In this document: piece by piece, positions 1-5,522 of the stretch
Layout of the letters: every line of letters begins with the position of its first letter
Position numbering within the stretch: position 1 is the stretch's first letter
Source of the DNA: Acidimicrobiaceae bacterium
GTDB lineage: Bacteria; Actinomycetota; Acidimicrobiia; Acidimicrobiales; RAAP-2
Reading direction: 5' to 3'
Length of the DNA: 8,187 nt
Assembly: GCA_030838245.1 (NCBI GenBank)
Contig: JAUTXB010000261.1
Coordinates: forward strand, 1-8,187
Position numbers and translations under genes: made by a program
The notes under the pieces: generated by a model
The model's input: only the letters and a program-made list of their open reading frames with translations
What the model was told of the DNA's origin: nothing
Databases searched by the model: none

Positions 1-1
1 G

Positions 2-88
2 ACCGTGATGGTCGTCAGGGCTGGTTTCGACCCTGCTGGTGTTGATCGCGTCAGACTCGATTCTCCGAAGGGGAACCGAGCAGCGTGA
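2..88 (+). CDS. tnpB: Possible C-terminal tail of tnpB (partial, 5' end outside window)
   Basis: This frame is open from the window edge to a TGA at 86-88, which lies nine bases before the terminal hairpin of the element. In ISDra2-like elements tnpB ends just before or within the region that becomes the guide-RNA scaffold, so position and direction fit. The visible 28 residues (tail ...SPKGNRAA) come from the poorly conserved C-terminus, downstream of the RuvC and zinc-finger parts, and carry no diagnostic motif. The call therefore rests on location alone. It could also be chance open frame within the element. Confidence 0.4.
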   Translation, partial: TVMVVRAGFDPAGVDRVRLDSPKGNRAA

Positions 89-93
89 GCCAG

Positions 94-127
94 GAATCCC
101 CCGGCTTTAGCCGTGGGGAGAATTCAA
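94..127 (+). ncRNA. 3' scaffold end of a TnpB omegaRNA (reRNA)
   Basis: In TnpB systems the guide RNA is derived from the transposon right end. It finishes with the terminal hairpin, and the guide begins at the first base of flanking DNA. Here the scaffold would end at 127, and the guide would be the roughly 16-20 nt from 128, which is coding sequence of the interrupted HD gene. What is seen is the hairpin (98-118), the TTCAA terminus and the abrupt change to protein-coding sequence. The 5' part of the RNA lies outside the window. Expression is inferred from the family. Confidence 0.55.
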
Positions 128-451
128 GACGTCTGTGAGAGCCTCGGGCCGTTCAACCACGGCGAGGTTGCTGCTGCCATCCTGCGCCCGTTCATCTCAC
201 AGCCCAACTATTGGATGCTGTCCCACCACGGCGTGTTTCAGACCTATTTCTTCGGCCAGCACCTCGGCATCGATCCCAACGAGCGGGACGCGTTCATCTC
301 CAGCCCCTACTACGACCGCACGGTCGACTTCGTCGCCAAGTACGACGAAGTCTCGTTCGACCCCGATTACCAGAACGAACCAATGGCCACGTTCGAACCG
401 GCCGTTCGCCGGGTCCTCCACAAGGACTGGACACCGCCACAGCCGACATAG
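128..451 (+). pseudogene. C-terminal remnant of an HD-domain metalloenzyme, interrupted by the IS200/IS605 element
   Basis: From 128 the frame reads DVCESLGPFNHGEVAAAILR and continues to a TAG at 449-451. It matches, from memory, the second half of HD-domain proteins of the PhnZ / myo-inositol-oxygenase-like group, whose complete forms have an N-terminal helix with a His ligand followed by an HD pair. Still present are the His of FNHGEV (codon 158), the LSHHG motif followed by an aromatic FQTYFF segment, and YDEVSFDP, which probably supplies the last Asp ligand. The first half is missing. The frame resumes at the Asp that should belong to the HD pair, and everything to its left is transposon. 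A GTG at 113 gives a nominal 112-residue ORF, but it lies in the transposon hairpin and is unlikely to be a real start. The remnant lacks part of the metal site and should be inactive. Whether the substrate was a phosphonate, an inositol or something else cannot be told. Confidence 0.75.
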
Positions 452-456
452 TGGAC

Positions 457-479
457 GGTCCTCGCCGGCGAAGAGGATC
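457..479 (+). terminator. Terminator-like hairpin after the HD gene remnant
   Basis: GGTCCTC (457-463) pairs with GAGGATC (473-479), with one G-T wobble and a nine-base loop. It starts six bases after the TAG of the HD remnant. No U-run follows, so it is at best a weak or actinobacterial-type terminator. Confidence 0.35.
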
Positions 480-483
480 TGCC

Positions 484-489
484 TAGGAT
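484..489 (+). promoter_or_regulatory. Candidate -10 element (TAGGAT) for the methyltransferase gene
   Basis: TAGGAT fits the actinobacterial TAnnnT -10 pattern. It lies six bases before an ATG at 496, so the predicted transcript start falls on that ATG (a leaderless arrangement) and 25 bases upstream of the methyltransferase GTG at 521. No convincing -35 box is visible at the usual distance. Confidence 0.35.
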
Positions 490-495
490 CGGGTC

Positions 496-564
496 ATGAC
501 AAATTTCGTGATGGTGCGTTGTGTCCGCGGGACGGGCACGGTGGGGGTTTCACCAGCTCGGTAG
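496..564 (+). CDS. Possible 22-residue leader ORF overlapping the methyltransferase start
   Basis: An ATG at 496 opens a 22-codon frame beginning MTNFVMVRCV and ending at TAG 562-564. It overlaps the first 14-15 codons of the methyltransferase in another frame. It has no Shine-Dalgarno, but the -10 candidate at 484-489 would place the transcript start on its A. Short leader ORFs before erm genes are known to control them by ribosome stalling, and the FVMV stretch loosely recalls hydrophobic stalling motifs of such leaders. Two other readings are possible: chance, or the true N-terminus of the methyltransferase displaced by a small indel between about 498 and 530. Confidence 0.25.
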   Translation: MTNFVMVRCVRGTGTVGVSPAR

Positions 565-1156
565 GAGTTGGGCGGCACGGGTCGTCGCCGATGCCGGGAT
601 ACGTGCCGGTGACCTGGTGCTCGACGTCGGAGCGGGCACCGGCGCACTGACCGCACCGCTGGTGGATTGCGGTGCTCGGGTGGTCGCCATCGAGCGGCAT
701 CTCGGACGTGCGGCCGAACTTCGACAGAAATTCGCAGCAGACGACGTCACCGTGGTCCTCGCCGACGCGCTCGATCTCCGGCTGCCGAGGCGCCCGTTCC
801 GGGTCGTGTCGAACCCACCGTTCAGCGTCACCGTGGCCCTCCTGCGGCGCCTGGTGGCGCCGGGGAGCCGGCTCGAGCGCGCTGACATCGTCGTTCCCTG
901 GCACACGGCGCGACGGTGGGCGGCCGCCGATGCTCCTGGCGCCCGCCGCTGGCTGCGCGACTTCGAGGTCGGGATCGGCCGAGCACTCCCCCGCTCGGCA
1001 CTGTCGCCGCCTCCACCGAACGGCGTCGCCATCTTGGTATTGGCGCGGCGGACGCCTCGCGGCCAGCAGAGCCGGTTCCCACTCACGGGCCACGGAGCCA
1101 ACGCCACGAGGGATTCGAAACCGGCTGCTGTCCGCCCGGCATGCATCCGTGACTGA
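521..1156 (+). CDS. rRNA adenine N6-methyltransferase family protein (KsgA/Erm-like)
   Basis: A 211-residue SAM-dependent methyltransferase. Motif I is LDVGAGTGALT (residues 34-44), the acidic residue after strand beta2 is E58 (VVAIE), the acidic loop is AD at 81-82, and the catalytic motif IV is NPPF (98-101). The NPPF form, together with LLRRLVAPGSRL and VVPWHTARRW, points to the KsgA/Erm group, which methylates N6 of rRNA adenines: A2058 of 23S for Erm, or the 3' end of 16S for KsgA. The usual QNFL/QHFL N-terminal motif is replaced by GFHQLGRSW, and the C-terminal RNA-binding part is short (about 30 residues after ILVLARR). It is therefore closer to divergent actinobacterial Erm-like proteins than to housekeeping KsgA. 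Start: GTG 521 is the first start after an in-frame TGA (509-511), and the conserved RWGFHQL begins at residue 7. No Shine-Dalgarno precedes it. Macrolide resistance is possible but not shown. Confidence 0.75.
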   Translation: MSAGRARWGFHQLGRSWAARVVADAGIRAGDLVLDVGAGTGALTAPLVDCGARVVAIERHLGRAAELRQKFAADDVTVVLADALDLRLPRRPFRVVSNPPFSVTVALLRRLVAPGSRLERADIVVPWHTARRWAAADAPGARRWLRDFEVGIGRALPRSALSPPPPNGVAILVLARRTPRGQQSRFPLTGHGANATRDSKPAAVRPACIRD

Positions 1157-1186
1157 CCAGCGCTTTGCGTGATCCACCCAGGACTA

Positions 1187-1229
1187 CTGGGGGTGCCCGT
1201 CGGGCGGGCCCCAGCTCGACCGGCCCGCC
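1187..1229 (+). terminator. Two mutually exclusive GC hairpins, probable terminator region
   Basis: Hairpin A: CTGGGG (1187-1192) pairs with CCCCAG (1209-1214), and inside it GCCC (1195-1198) pairs with GGGC (1202-1205) around a GTC loop. Hairpin B: GGCGGGCC (1203-1210) pairs perfectly with GGCCCGCC (1222-1229) with an 11-base loop. A and B share 1203-1210, so only one can form at a time. They begin 30 bases after the methyltransferase stop. There is no long T-run, so this is a terminator of the type common in GC-rich genomes, or possibly a switch. Confidence 0.45.
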
Positions 1230-1320
1230 TTCGACCCCATCCGAGAGGACGGCGAGCCGAAATTAAGCGGCAATTCACGCATAGGGGCCGACCAAGATGG
1301 GTACACCGCCATCATGTCGA

Positions 1321-1348
1321 TTGGAACGATGTAGCCAGCTATGACAAT
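1321..1348 (+). promoter_or_regulatory. Candidate SigA-type promoter of the hydrolase operon
   Basis: TTGGAA (1321-1326) and GACAAT (1343-1348) are separated by 16 bases, and each matches four of six consensus positions. Transcription from about 1355 would give a 5' leader of roughly 70 bases. It is a weak match in GC-rich DNA, supported mainly by its position. Confidence 0.3.
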
Positions 1349-1427
1349 CGGTGGGCGGGTACTCGAGTTCCAGGCACGCGGTCGACACCAGGCACCAGCC
1401 CGGGTTCGGTTATGGAGGTTGCCCGCT

Positions 1428-2282
1428 GTGAGTGGTGCCGGAGCCTCTTCCCAAGACGATGGCTGGGCCGCGCACCCCGACCAGGCCGGGATCGCCGGAC
1501 CCCGGCTGGAGACCAGCGATGGGGTCGAGTTGGCCACCAGGATTTGGCCGGTCACCGACCAGGCCCGGGCCGTTGTCGTCGTGGCTCACGGGCTGACGGC
1601 CAACAAGGATGAGCGCCGTGTCGTGTCCCTGTCTGCGGCTCTGCAGCGGCAAGGGTTCGAGGTGATCGCCTATGACTCCCGCGGCCATGGCCAATCCGGC
1701 GGACAATGCACGCTCGGTGATCTTGAACGCCACGACGTTGCCGCCGCCGTCGATTGGGCGTGCACTCGAAACTCGCGGGTTGTGCTGGTGGGGGCTTCGA
1801 TGGGGGCAGTGGCCGTACTGTCGTATGCGGCCACCGCCCACGATCTGAGCGGTGTTGTGGCCGTCTCGAGCCCGGGCGAGTGGCGATTGCCGCTTCGGAT
1901 CCGGTCGATGGCCACGGCGGCGCTGGCCCGTACCAGGACCGGCCGCGAGTTCGCACTGCGGCGCATGAACGTGCGTATCGCGCCGTGGACCTCCCCCGAG
2001 AGTCCCCGCTCGCTGGTCGAACGGGTCAATGCCCCCCTCGTCGTCGTCCACGGTCGACGCGACACCATCATTCCGCACCGCGCCGGGTTGGCCGCGGTGA
2101 TCGGCGACAATCCTCGCCGATCGGTCGTCCTCGTCCACTCCATGGGACACGCGTTCGACCCCGTTGGTCACGGGCAAATCTGCGACGCGGTCAGTTGGAC
2201 TCTCGAGCAGGACGACGCATTGGAGGGAGGCCAGCGATCGTCGGCCGGCGCCGGTCGCCCGATGGAACCCCAGGGGCCATGA
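1428..2282 (+). CDS. Alpha/beta hydrolase (serine hydrolase)
   Basis: A 284-residue alpha/beta-hydrolase-fold enzyme with a full catalytic set: HGLTANKDE after the third strand (HG at residues 54-55, oxyanion region), YDSRGHGQSGG, nucleophile Ser124 in GASMG, Asp212 in VVHGRRDTIIP and His241 in HSMGHAFD. The spacing fits a Ser-Asp-His triad of the carboxylesterase / monoacylglycerol-lipase type, and the CTLGDLERHDVAAAV segment is typical of an actinobacterial subgroup. No signal peptide is visible, so it is probably cytoplasmic or associated with the membrane proteins encoded next to it. The substrate is unknown. Start: GTG 1428 is chosen because GGAGG (1414-1418) lies nine bases upstream. 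An in-frame ATG at 1341 adds 29 unlikely residues. Its TGA overlaps the next gene's ATG (ATGA at 2279-2282), which indicates translational coupling. The last 25 residues are low-complexity and outside the fold. Confidence 0.85.
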   Translation: MSGAGASSQDDGWAAHPDQAGIAGPRLETSDGVELATRIWPVTDQARAVVVVAHGLTANKDERRVVSLSAALQRQGFEVIAYDSRGHGQSGGQCTLGDLERHDVAAAVDWACTRNSRVVLVGASMGAVAVLSYAATAHDLSGVVAVSSPGEWRLPLRIRSMATAALARTRTGREFALRRMNVRIAPWTSPESPRSLVERVNAPLVVVHGRRDTIIPHRAGLAAVIGDNPRRSVVLVHSMGHAFDPVGHGQICDAVSWTLEQDDALEGGQRSSAGAGRPMEPQGP

Positions 2283-2809
2283 GCCCACCCACCCGTGGTT
2301 TTCGAACCGGCGTCCACCGAGCTCGAGAGCCACGCCAGGGTAACGAGCCCGGCCCCGTCGATGTCATCGAAGACGGCCGGACAGGATCGAGAACCTCCGG
2401 CCACCGCATCGTGGCATGGTTGATGCTTGCCGCCGCCGCGCTCTATTCGTGGTTTGCCGCCTCAACGACGCCCTTCACCACTGCAGCCAATGTGATGACG
2501 GCCGTCCCGTTGATCGTTGCTCTTGTGCTCGCCCCGCTCTTCGCCTACCGCAACAGGACCCCAGGAAGGAGCGGGCAGTCCCGGTCGCGGCCGACCGATC
2601 GCAGCCTCTGGCCCTGGTGGTCGATCTTCGCCCTGATCGTGGCGTGGGAGCTGTTCTGCTACTTCGAGCTGCCCAGGTATGCCCATCCCACCGTCAGCTC
2701 CCTGTACGACAGCGCCAGCCGGTTGCATCCCCTGAAAGCGGCGCTCTTCCTGGGATGGTTGGCACTCGGGTGGGGCATCGTGCGCAGCTACGGCAGAGCT
2801 CGAACATGA
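2279..2809 (+). CDS. Four-helix membrane protein, function unknown
   Basis: A 176-residue protein starting at the ATG inside the hydrolase stop (ATGA). About 40 charged, probably disordered residues are followed by four predicted membrane helices at roughly 43-62, 68-90, 112-131 and 153-169. Between helices 2 and 3 lies a basic loop (RNRTPGRSG...). The segment WELFCYFELPRYAHPTVSSL and the ending LFLGWLALGWGIVRSYG recall membrane proteins encoded beside DUF6186 genes in actinobacteria, and its last helix resembles the GWHFFAR ending of the next protein. I see no catalytic motif. Its stop overlaps the next ATG (2806-2809), so it is the middle gene of a coupled three-gene operon. A longer frame runs upstream to 1754 but lies inside the hydrolase coding sequence and is not real. 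Confidence 0.7.
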   Translation: MSPPTRGFRTGVHRAREPRQGNEPGPVDVIEDGRTGSRTSGHRIVAWLMLAAAALYSWFAASTTPFTTAANVMTAVPLIVALVLAPLFAYRNRTPGRSGQSRSRPTDRSLWPWWSIFALIVAWELFCYFELPRYAHPTVSSLYDSASRLHPLKAALFLGWLALGWGIVRSYGRART

Positions 2810-3006
2810 CGTGGCACGCCGTATCCCTCGGCATCTGGGCGTTCATGGCCCTCCTGGTGGTGGGGTTGGGGGTGGCGACGCTGGCGTCGCATGGTCGAGT
2901 GGCGGCGATCGGCGACGTGGGGCGAATGCTCATGGCCGGTCGGCTGAGGGGAGCGGTGGTCCTGGTCGCCTGGATGTGGCTGGGCTGGCACTTCTTCGCC
3001 CGATGA
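2806..3006 (+). CDS. Small membrane protein, DUF6186-like
   Basis: A 66-residue protein starting at the ATG that overlaps the preceding stop. It has a first helix at about residues 8-27 (LGIWAFMALLVVGLGVATLA), a central amphipathic stretch with GDVGRMLMAGRLRG, and a second helix ending in VAWMWLGWHFFAR. The terminal W-LGW-HFFxR signature matches what I recall of the DUF6186 family of small actinobacterial membrane proteins. No biochemical function is known to me. It closes the operon with the hydrolase and the four-helix protein and may act with the latter in the membrane. It ends 24 bases before the 3' end of the opposing FUSC gene. Confidence 0.7.
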   Translation: MTWHAVSLGIWAFMALLVVGLGVATLASHGRVAAIGDVGRMLMAGRLRGAVVLVAWMWLGWHFFAR

Positions 3007-3030
3007 TCCGGACATGGGATCTGACCGGGC

Positions 3031-5427
3031 TCACGGCGACCCTTCTCTCGAGGCCGAAGACCGTCCCCGACTCATGGTTGGGCTGGCCCTGACGGGTGGC
3101 GCCGACAAGCGGACGAAACTGCCCGCCGTCTGCTCCAGATCATGAAGATCCCGGAGGGCTTCGTCAGCCAGCAACATCTGGAGCACGATCTGGATGCGAT
3201 CGGCGCGCCCCTGTCGGCGACATTGCTGTGCCGCATCGAGCAGCTGTCGTTGCAGCTCATCGGGGCCGGAGGGGACAGCGTGCACGTCACCCCTCTTTTC
3301 TTTGACCACGTCCAACAGCCGAGTGGACCACTGAGCCGACTGGTCGGCCAGAGAGCGAAGGGATCGTGCGGCGTCGGCCACCTCTTTGAGCTCGGGTTTC
3401 CCCTGCTCGATCGGGCTCGGTGGCAGGTTGGCCAGTGTGAACGCGGCCAAGCGGGCGCGGGTGATGCCGCCGGCCACACTGCTCAGGGCGGCGAGATGGG
3501 TTGCCTTGGATCCTCTCTCGGCCAGGTACTGGCGAAATGCGTCGTTGAGCCGCTCGGAGGCCGCAGTGGACTCGGCTCGGGCACTGTCTGTGCCGTCCCG
3601 GAACAACGGATCGGTGACCCGATCGACGGCGCTGGCCAAATAGCGCGCCGCACTTGCCAGGGCGTCGCTGAGAGCAAGGGTCAAGGCCGCGCCGGCACCA
3701 CGAGGCCACAACAAGACCCCAACCAACAAGCTGATACCACACCCGATAGCGACATCTTCGATGCGCACGAGCCCGACGCTCCAGCCCGCCGGCTCGATGA
3801 TATTGAACAAGATCACCACCACCACCGTGAACCCAGCTTGTCCGGCGGCGAAGGAGAATATTTCCGGTGCGGCTCCGGCCAAGAGCACGGCGATGGGAAG
3901 GACCACCCAAAGCACGACAAGATGATCGCCCAGACCGATCATGATCACCGCGCCAATGACGAACCCGACGAAGGTGCCCACCAGCGAGCGGACCGCCTTC
4001 GCCTCTGTGCTCAGTGCGCTGGAACGAAGGACTGACAACGTTCCGAGGACCACCCAGAAGCCATGACCGACATCGGTCAACTTGACCACCAGGACGGCCA
4101 GAGCCAGGCCTATGGCCCCACGCAGACTGTTACGAAGCCATACCGATTCGAACGTCATGTGAGCGACCACCATCCGCCGCAAGAAGCCCCACCCGACAGA
4201 CGTCCGGTCCAAGATCAGGGTCAACGTGTCCTCGTCGGGGGGGACGGATCCCTCTGCCTCCAGCGCGGAGCGAGCCACGAGCTCAACGGCAAGAACAAGG
4301 ACCCGGGCCCGAAATGCAGGGTCCACGGCGACCATGAGGCCCGACCGGCCATCACGCTCATCCTCCAGCGACTTCGCCACCGTCAGCATTTGCTCTACCG
4401 TCCTGGTGTCACCTGGTTCCTCGCCGTAGTGCTGGTAGAAGGAGCTGTAGGCACGGGCTCGGGCACTTTCGAGCCGGCGCAGCCCTTCCGCCAGCCGTTC
4501 GGTCTTCGTCCCACCGGGGCGGGGGCCTGCCTCGTTGGCGGCCGGTGATTCATCGACACGATCATCGATGGCGTCGGCGGCCAGGCCGAGGACTTCGGCG
4601 GCGGCCAAGGTCAACGGCCCCACTCCGGGAGCCCGCGATGAGATCGCCGTCTCCTCCGGTCCCATGACTGCATTGGTGGCGACCCACTGGATCCGGCCGC
4701 CCAGCTTGGCTACCCCTATTGCTCCTCCCATGGCCCCGGTGCTCGGGGAGGCTCCCGATGCAGAGAGCGCACGGAGGGATGCCAACGCCGTCTCCAACTT
4801 GGCGTGCTCCTCGACGTGCTCGCGGCCGTCGACATCCGCCTCGAGCACTGCGCCGATTGCTCGAGCCGTGTCGGCCAGCTGGCGTCGCAGCTCGTCGTGC
4901 CACGGGCGGGGCCAGAGGAAGAGGGACGCGGGGATACTGAGGGCCAAGGCCAGGAACCACCCACCCAGGCGATCGGGGATCTGCCCAGCGGGGGCGGCAA
5001 CCGACACAGGCAGCACGAATGTGAGCAGCACCGCCGTACTGCCCGCCGCGGTCATTGGACTGATGACACCCCAAAAGAGAACGGCGAATGCGGCGAGAGC
5101 CATTCCGGTCACGGCCAAGGCGGTCTGATTGGAACACAGCGTGGCCACGACGATGAAGGCGGTCCCTACCGCCGCCATCGTGGCATACGCCCGTAGGCGG
5201 GTCGGCAGCCCGCCACCGAAATCGACGAAGAGCAAGAGGGCGAACGAGCCGAAGGCGGCAAAGGTCTCGAACTGGGCGTTGTCGGTGGCCACGCGAGCGA
5301 CGGCGAATCCCGCCGGTATGACGACGGCGGCACGCAGAGCCCGCTTGACGGTAAGCAAACCCGGATCTCGCTGCCGGAGGGAGCGCAGCCATGAGGTTGC
5401 GATCCCACCACCGACTCGTCGGCGCAT
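3031..5427 (-). CDS. FUSC-family membrane protein (aromatic-acid exporter-like)
   Basis: A 798-residue inner-membrane protein with the duplicated FUSC architecture. The first membrane block spans about residues 31-175 and ends in LFLWPRPW. A soluble helical domain follows at about 176-430. The second membrane block spans about 433-575, opens with WLRNSLRGAIGLALAV and ends in VLLWPRG, and a second soluble helical domain fills about 576-775. The paired WPR endings and the FWVVLGTLSVLRSSALSTEAKA motif are typical of the YccS / AaeB-like family, which includes p-hydroxybenzoate efflux proteins. The substrate here cannot be told. AaeB normally works with a membrane-fusion partner, and none is encoded nearby, as expected for a cell without an outer membrane. 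Start: ATG 5427, with no clear Shine-Dalgarno. The gene is divergent from the hemerythrin gene across 95 bases and converges on the hydrolase operon. The last 20 residues are basic and disordered. Confidence 0.85.
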   Translation of the reverse strand: MRRRVGGGIATSWLRSLRQRDPGLLTVKRALRAAVVIPAGFAVARVATDNAQFETFAAFGSFALLLFVDFGGGLPTRLRAYATMAAVGTAFIVVATLCSNQTALAVTGMALAAFAVLFWGVISPMTAAGSTAVLLTFVLPVSVAAPAGQIPDRLGGWFLALALSIPASLFLWPRPWHDELRRQLADTARAIGAVLEADVDGREHVEEHAKLETALASLRALSASGASPSTGAMGGAIGVAKLGGRIQWVATNAVMGPEETAISSRAPGVGPLTLAAAEVLGLAADAIDDRVDESPAANEAGPRPGGTKTERLAEGLRRLESARARAYSSFYQHYGEEPGDTRTVEQMLTVAKSLEDERDGRSGLMVAVDPAFRARVLVLAVELVARSALEAEGSVPPDEDTLTLILDRTSVGWGFLRRMVVAHMTFESVWLRNSLRGAIGLALAVLVVKLTDVGHGFWVVLGTLSVLRSSALSTEAKAVRSLVGTFVGFVIGAVIMIGLGDHLVVLWVVLPIAVLLAGAAPEIFSFAAGQAGFTVVVVILFNIIEPAGWSVGLVRIEDVAIGCGISLLVGVLLWPRGAGAALTLALSDALASAARYLASAVDRVTDPLFRDGTDSARAESTAASERLNDAFRQYLAERGSKATHLAALSSVAGGITRARLAAFTLANLPPSPIEQGKPELKEVADAARSLRSLADQSAQWSTRLLDVVKEKRGDVHAVPSGPDELQRQLLDAAQQCRRQGRADRIQIVLQMLLADEALRDLHDLEQTAGSFVRLSAPPVRASPTMSRGRSSASREGSP

Positions 5428-5460
5428 ATGACGATCATGTTCGCATAAAGGGTGGTCACC

Positions 5461-5485
5461 GTTTCAGAAGCTAGGCAGCCGGGTA
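5461..5485 (+). promoter_or_regulatory. SigF/SigB-type promoter (GTTT-N16-GGGTA) of the hemerythrin operon
   Basis: GTTT (5461-5464), a 16-base spacer, then GGGTA (5481-5485). This agrees with the SigF consensus of mycobacteria (GGTTT-N15-17-GGGTA) and the Streptomyces SigB group (GNNT-N14-16-GGGTA). The transcript would start near 5493 and leave about 30 bases of leader containing the AAGGAG site (5509-5514) eight bases before ATG 5523. Orientation and spacing suit the hemerythrin gene. Confidence 0.6.
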
Positions 5486-5522
5486 GGGCCTCGTTACTGA
5501 GTCGAAAGAAGGAGACGATCAC

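Larger units (their letters stand above)
1..127 (+). mobile_element. Right end of an IS200/IS605-family (TnpB-type) element
   Basis: The element runs in from the left edge and ends at TTCAA (123-127). Just inside the end is a hairpin: CCCC (98-101) pairs with GGGG (115-118), and CGGC (102-105) pairs with GCCG (110-113), with a TTTA loop and a bulged T at 114. GGAAT (93-97) lies at its 5' foot. This arrangement of GAATC, a GC stem with a CTTTAG-type apex, then a TTCAA terminus, resembles from memory the right end of ISDra2-like elements. There the hairpin serves as the substrate for the TnpA Y1 transposase and as the 3' scaffold of the TnpB guide RNA. The flank right after TTCAA reads as an HD-domain protein, which supports a sharp boundary. 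The left end, tnpA and most of tnpB lie outside the window, so completeness and activity cannot be judged. Confidence 0.8.
1157..1427. other. 271-bp intergenic region between methyltransferase and hydrolase operon
   Basis: No gene is convincing here. Frames crossing it are open only because of the high GC and resemble nothing I recognise. It holds two overlapping GC hairpins (1187-1229), a possible SigA-type promoter (1321-1348), a GGGTAC box (1357-1362) that resembles a SigF/SigB -10 but has no matching -35, and the ribosome-binding site of the hydrolase (1414-1418). Confidence 0.6.

Noticed and set aside
113..127. GTG 113 as the true start of a 112-residue HD-type protein
   Set aside because: The codon lies in the transposon hairpin and has no ribosome-binding site. 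Family homology begins only at 128, right after the element's end.
1222..1240. TTCGA after a GC stem, resembling a tRNA T-loop
   Set aside because: The flanking bases do not form a T-stem, and there is no acceptor, anticodon or D arm around it.
494..1278. Long minus-strand ORFs (227 and 242 residues) opposite the methyltransferase gene
   Set aside because: Arg/Pro-rich translations without recognisable motifs, typical of antisense frames in GC-rich DNA. The plus strand has clear methyltransferase motifs.
1357..1362. GGGTAC as a SigF/SigB -10 for the hydrolase operon
   Set aside because: No GTTT or GNNT at 14-17 bases upstream. The six-base match alone is expected by chance in GC-rich DNA.
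1754..2278. N-terminal extension of the four-helix membrane protein from an ATG at 1754
   Set aside because: It lies entirely within the hydrolase coding sequence and is Arg/Pro-rich. ATG 2279 in an ATGA overlap is the natural start.
1410..2333. 307-residue minus-strand ORF opposite the hydrolase
   Set aside because: No motif or plausible domain. The plus strand encodes a complete catalytic triad.
3142..4548. Plus-strand ORFs (297 and 161 residues) within the FUSC gene
   Set aside because: Gln/Gly/His-rich shadow frames with no domain. The minus strand reads as a continuous FUSC protein.
5425..5441. ATGA-CGA-TCAT inverted repeat near the FUSC start as an operator
   Set aside because: Four-base arms are too short to separate from chance, and there is no second copy in the window.
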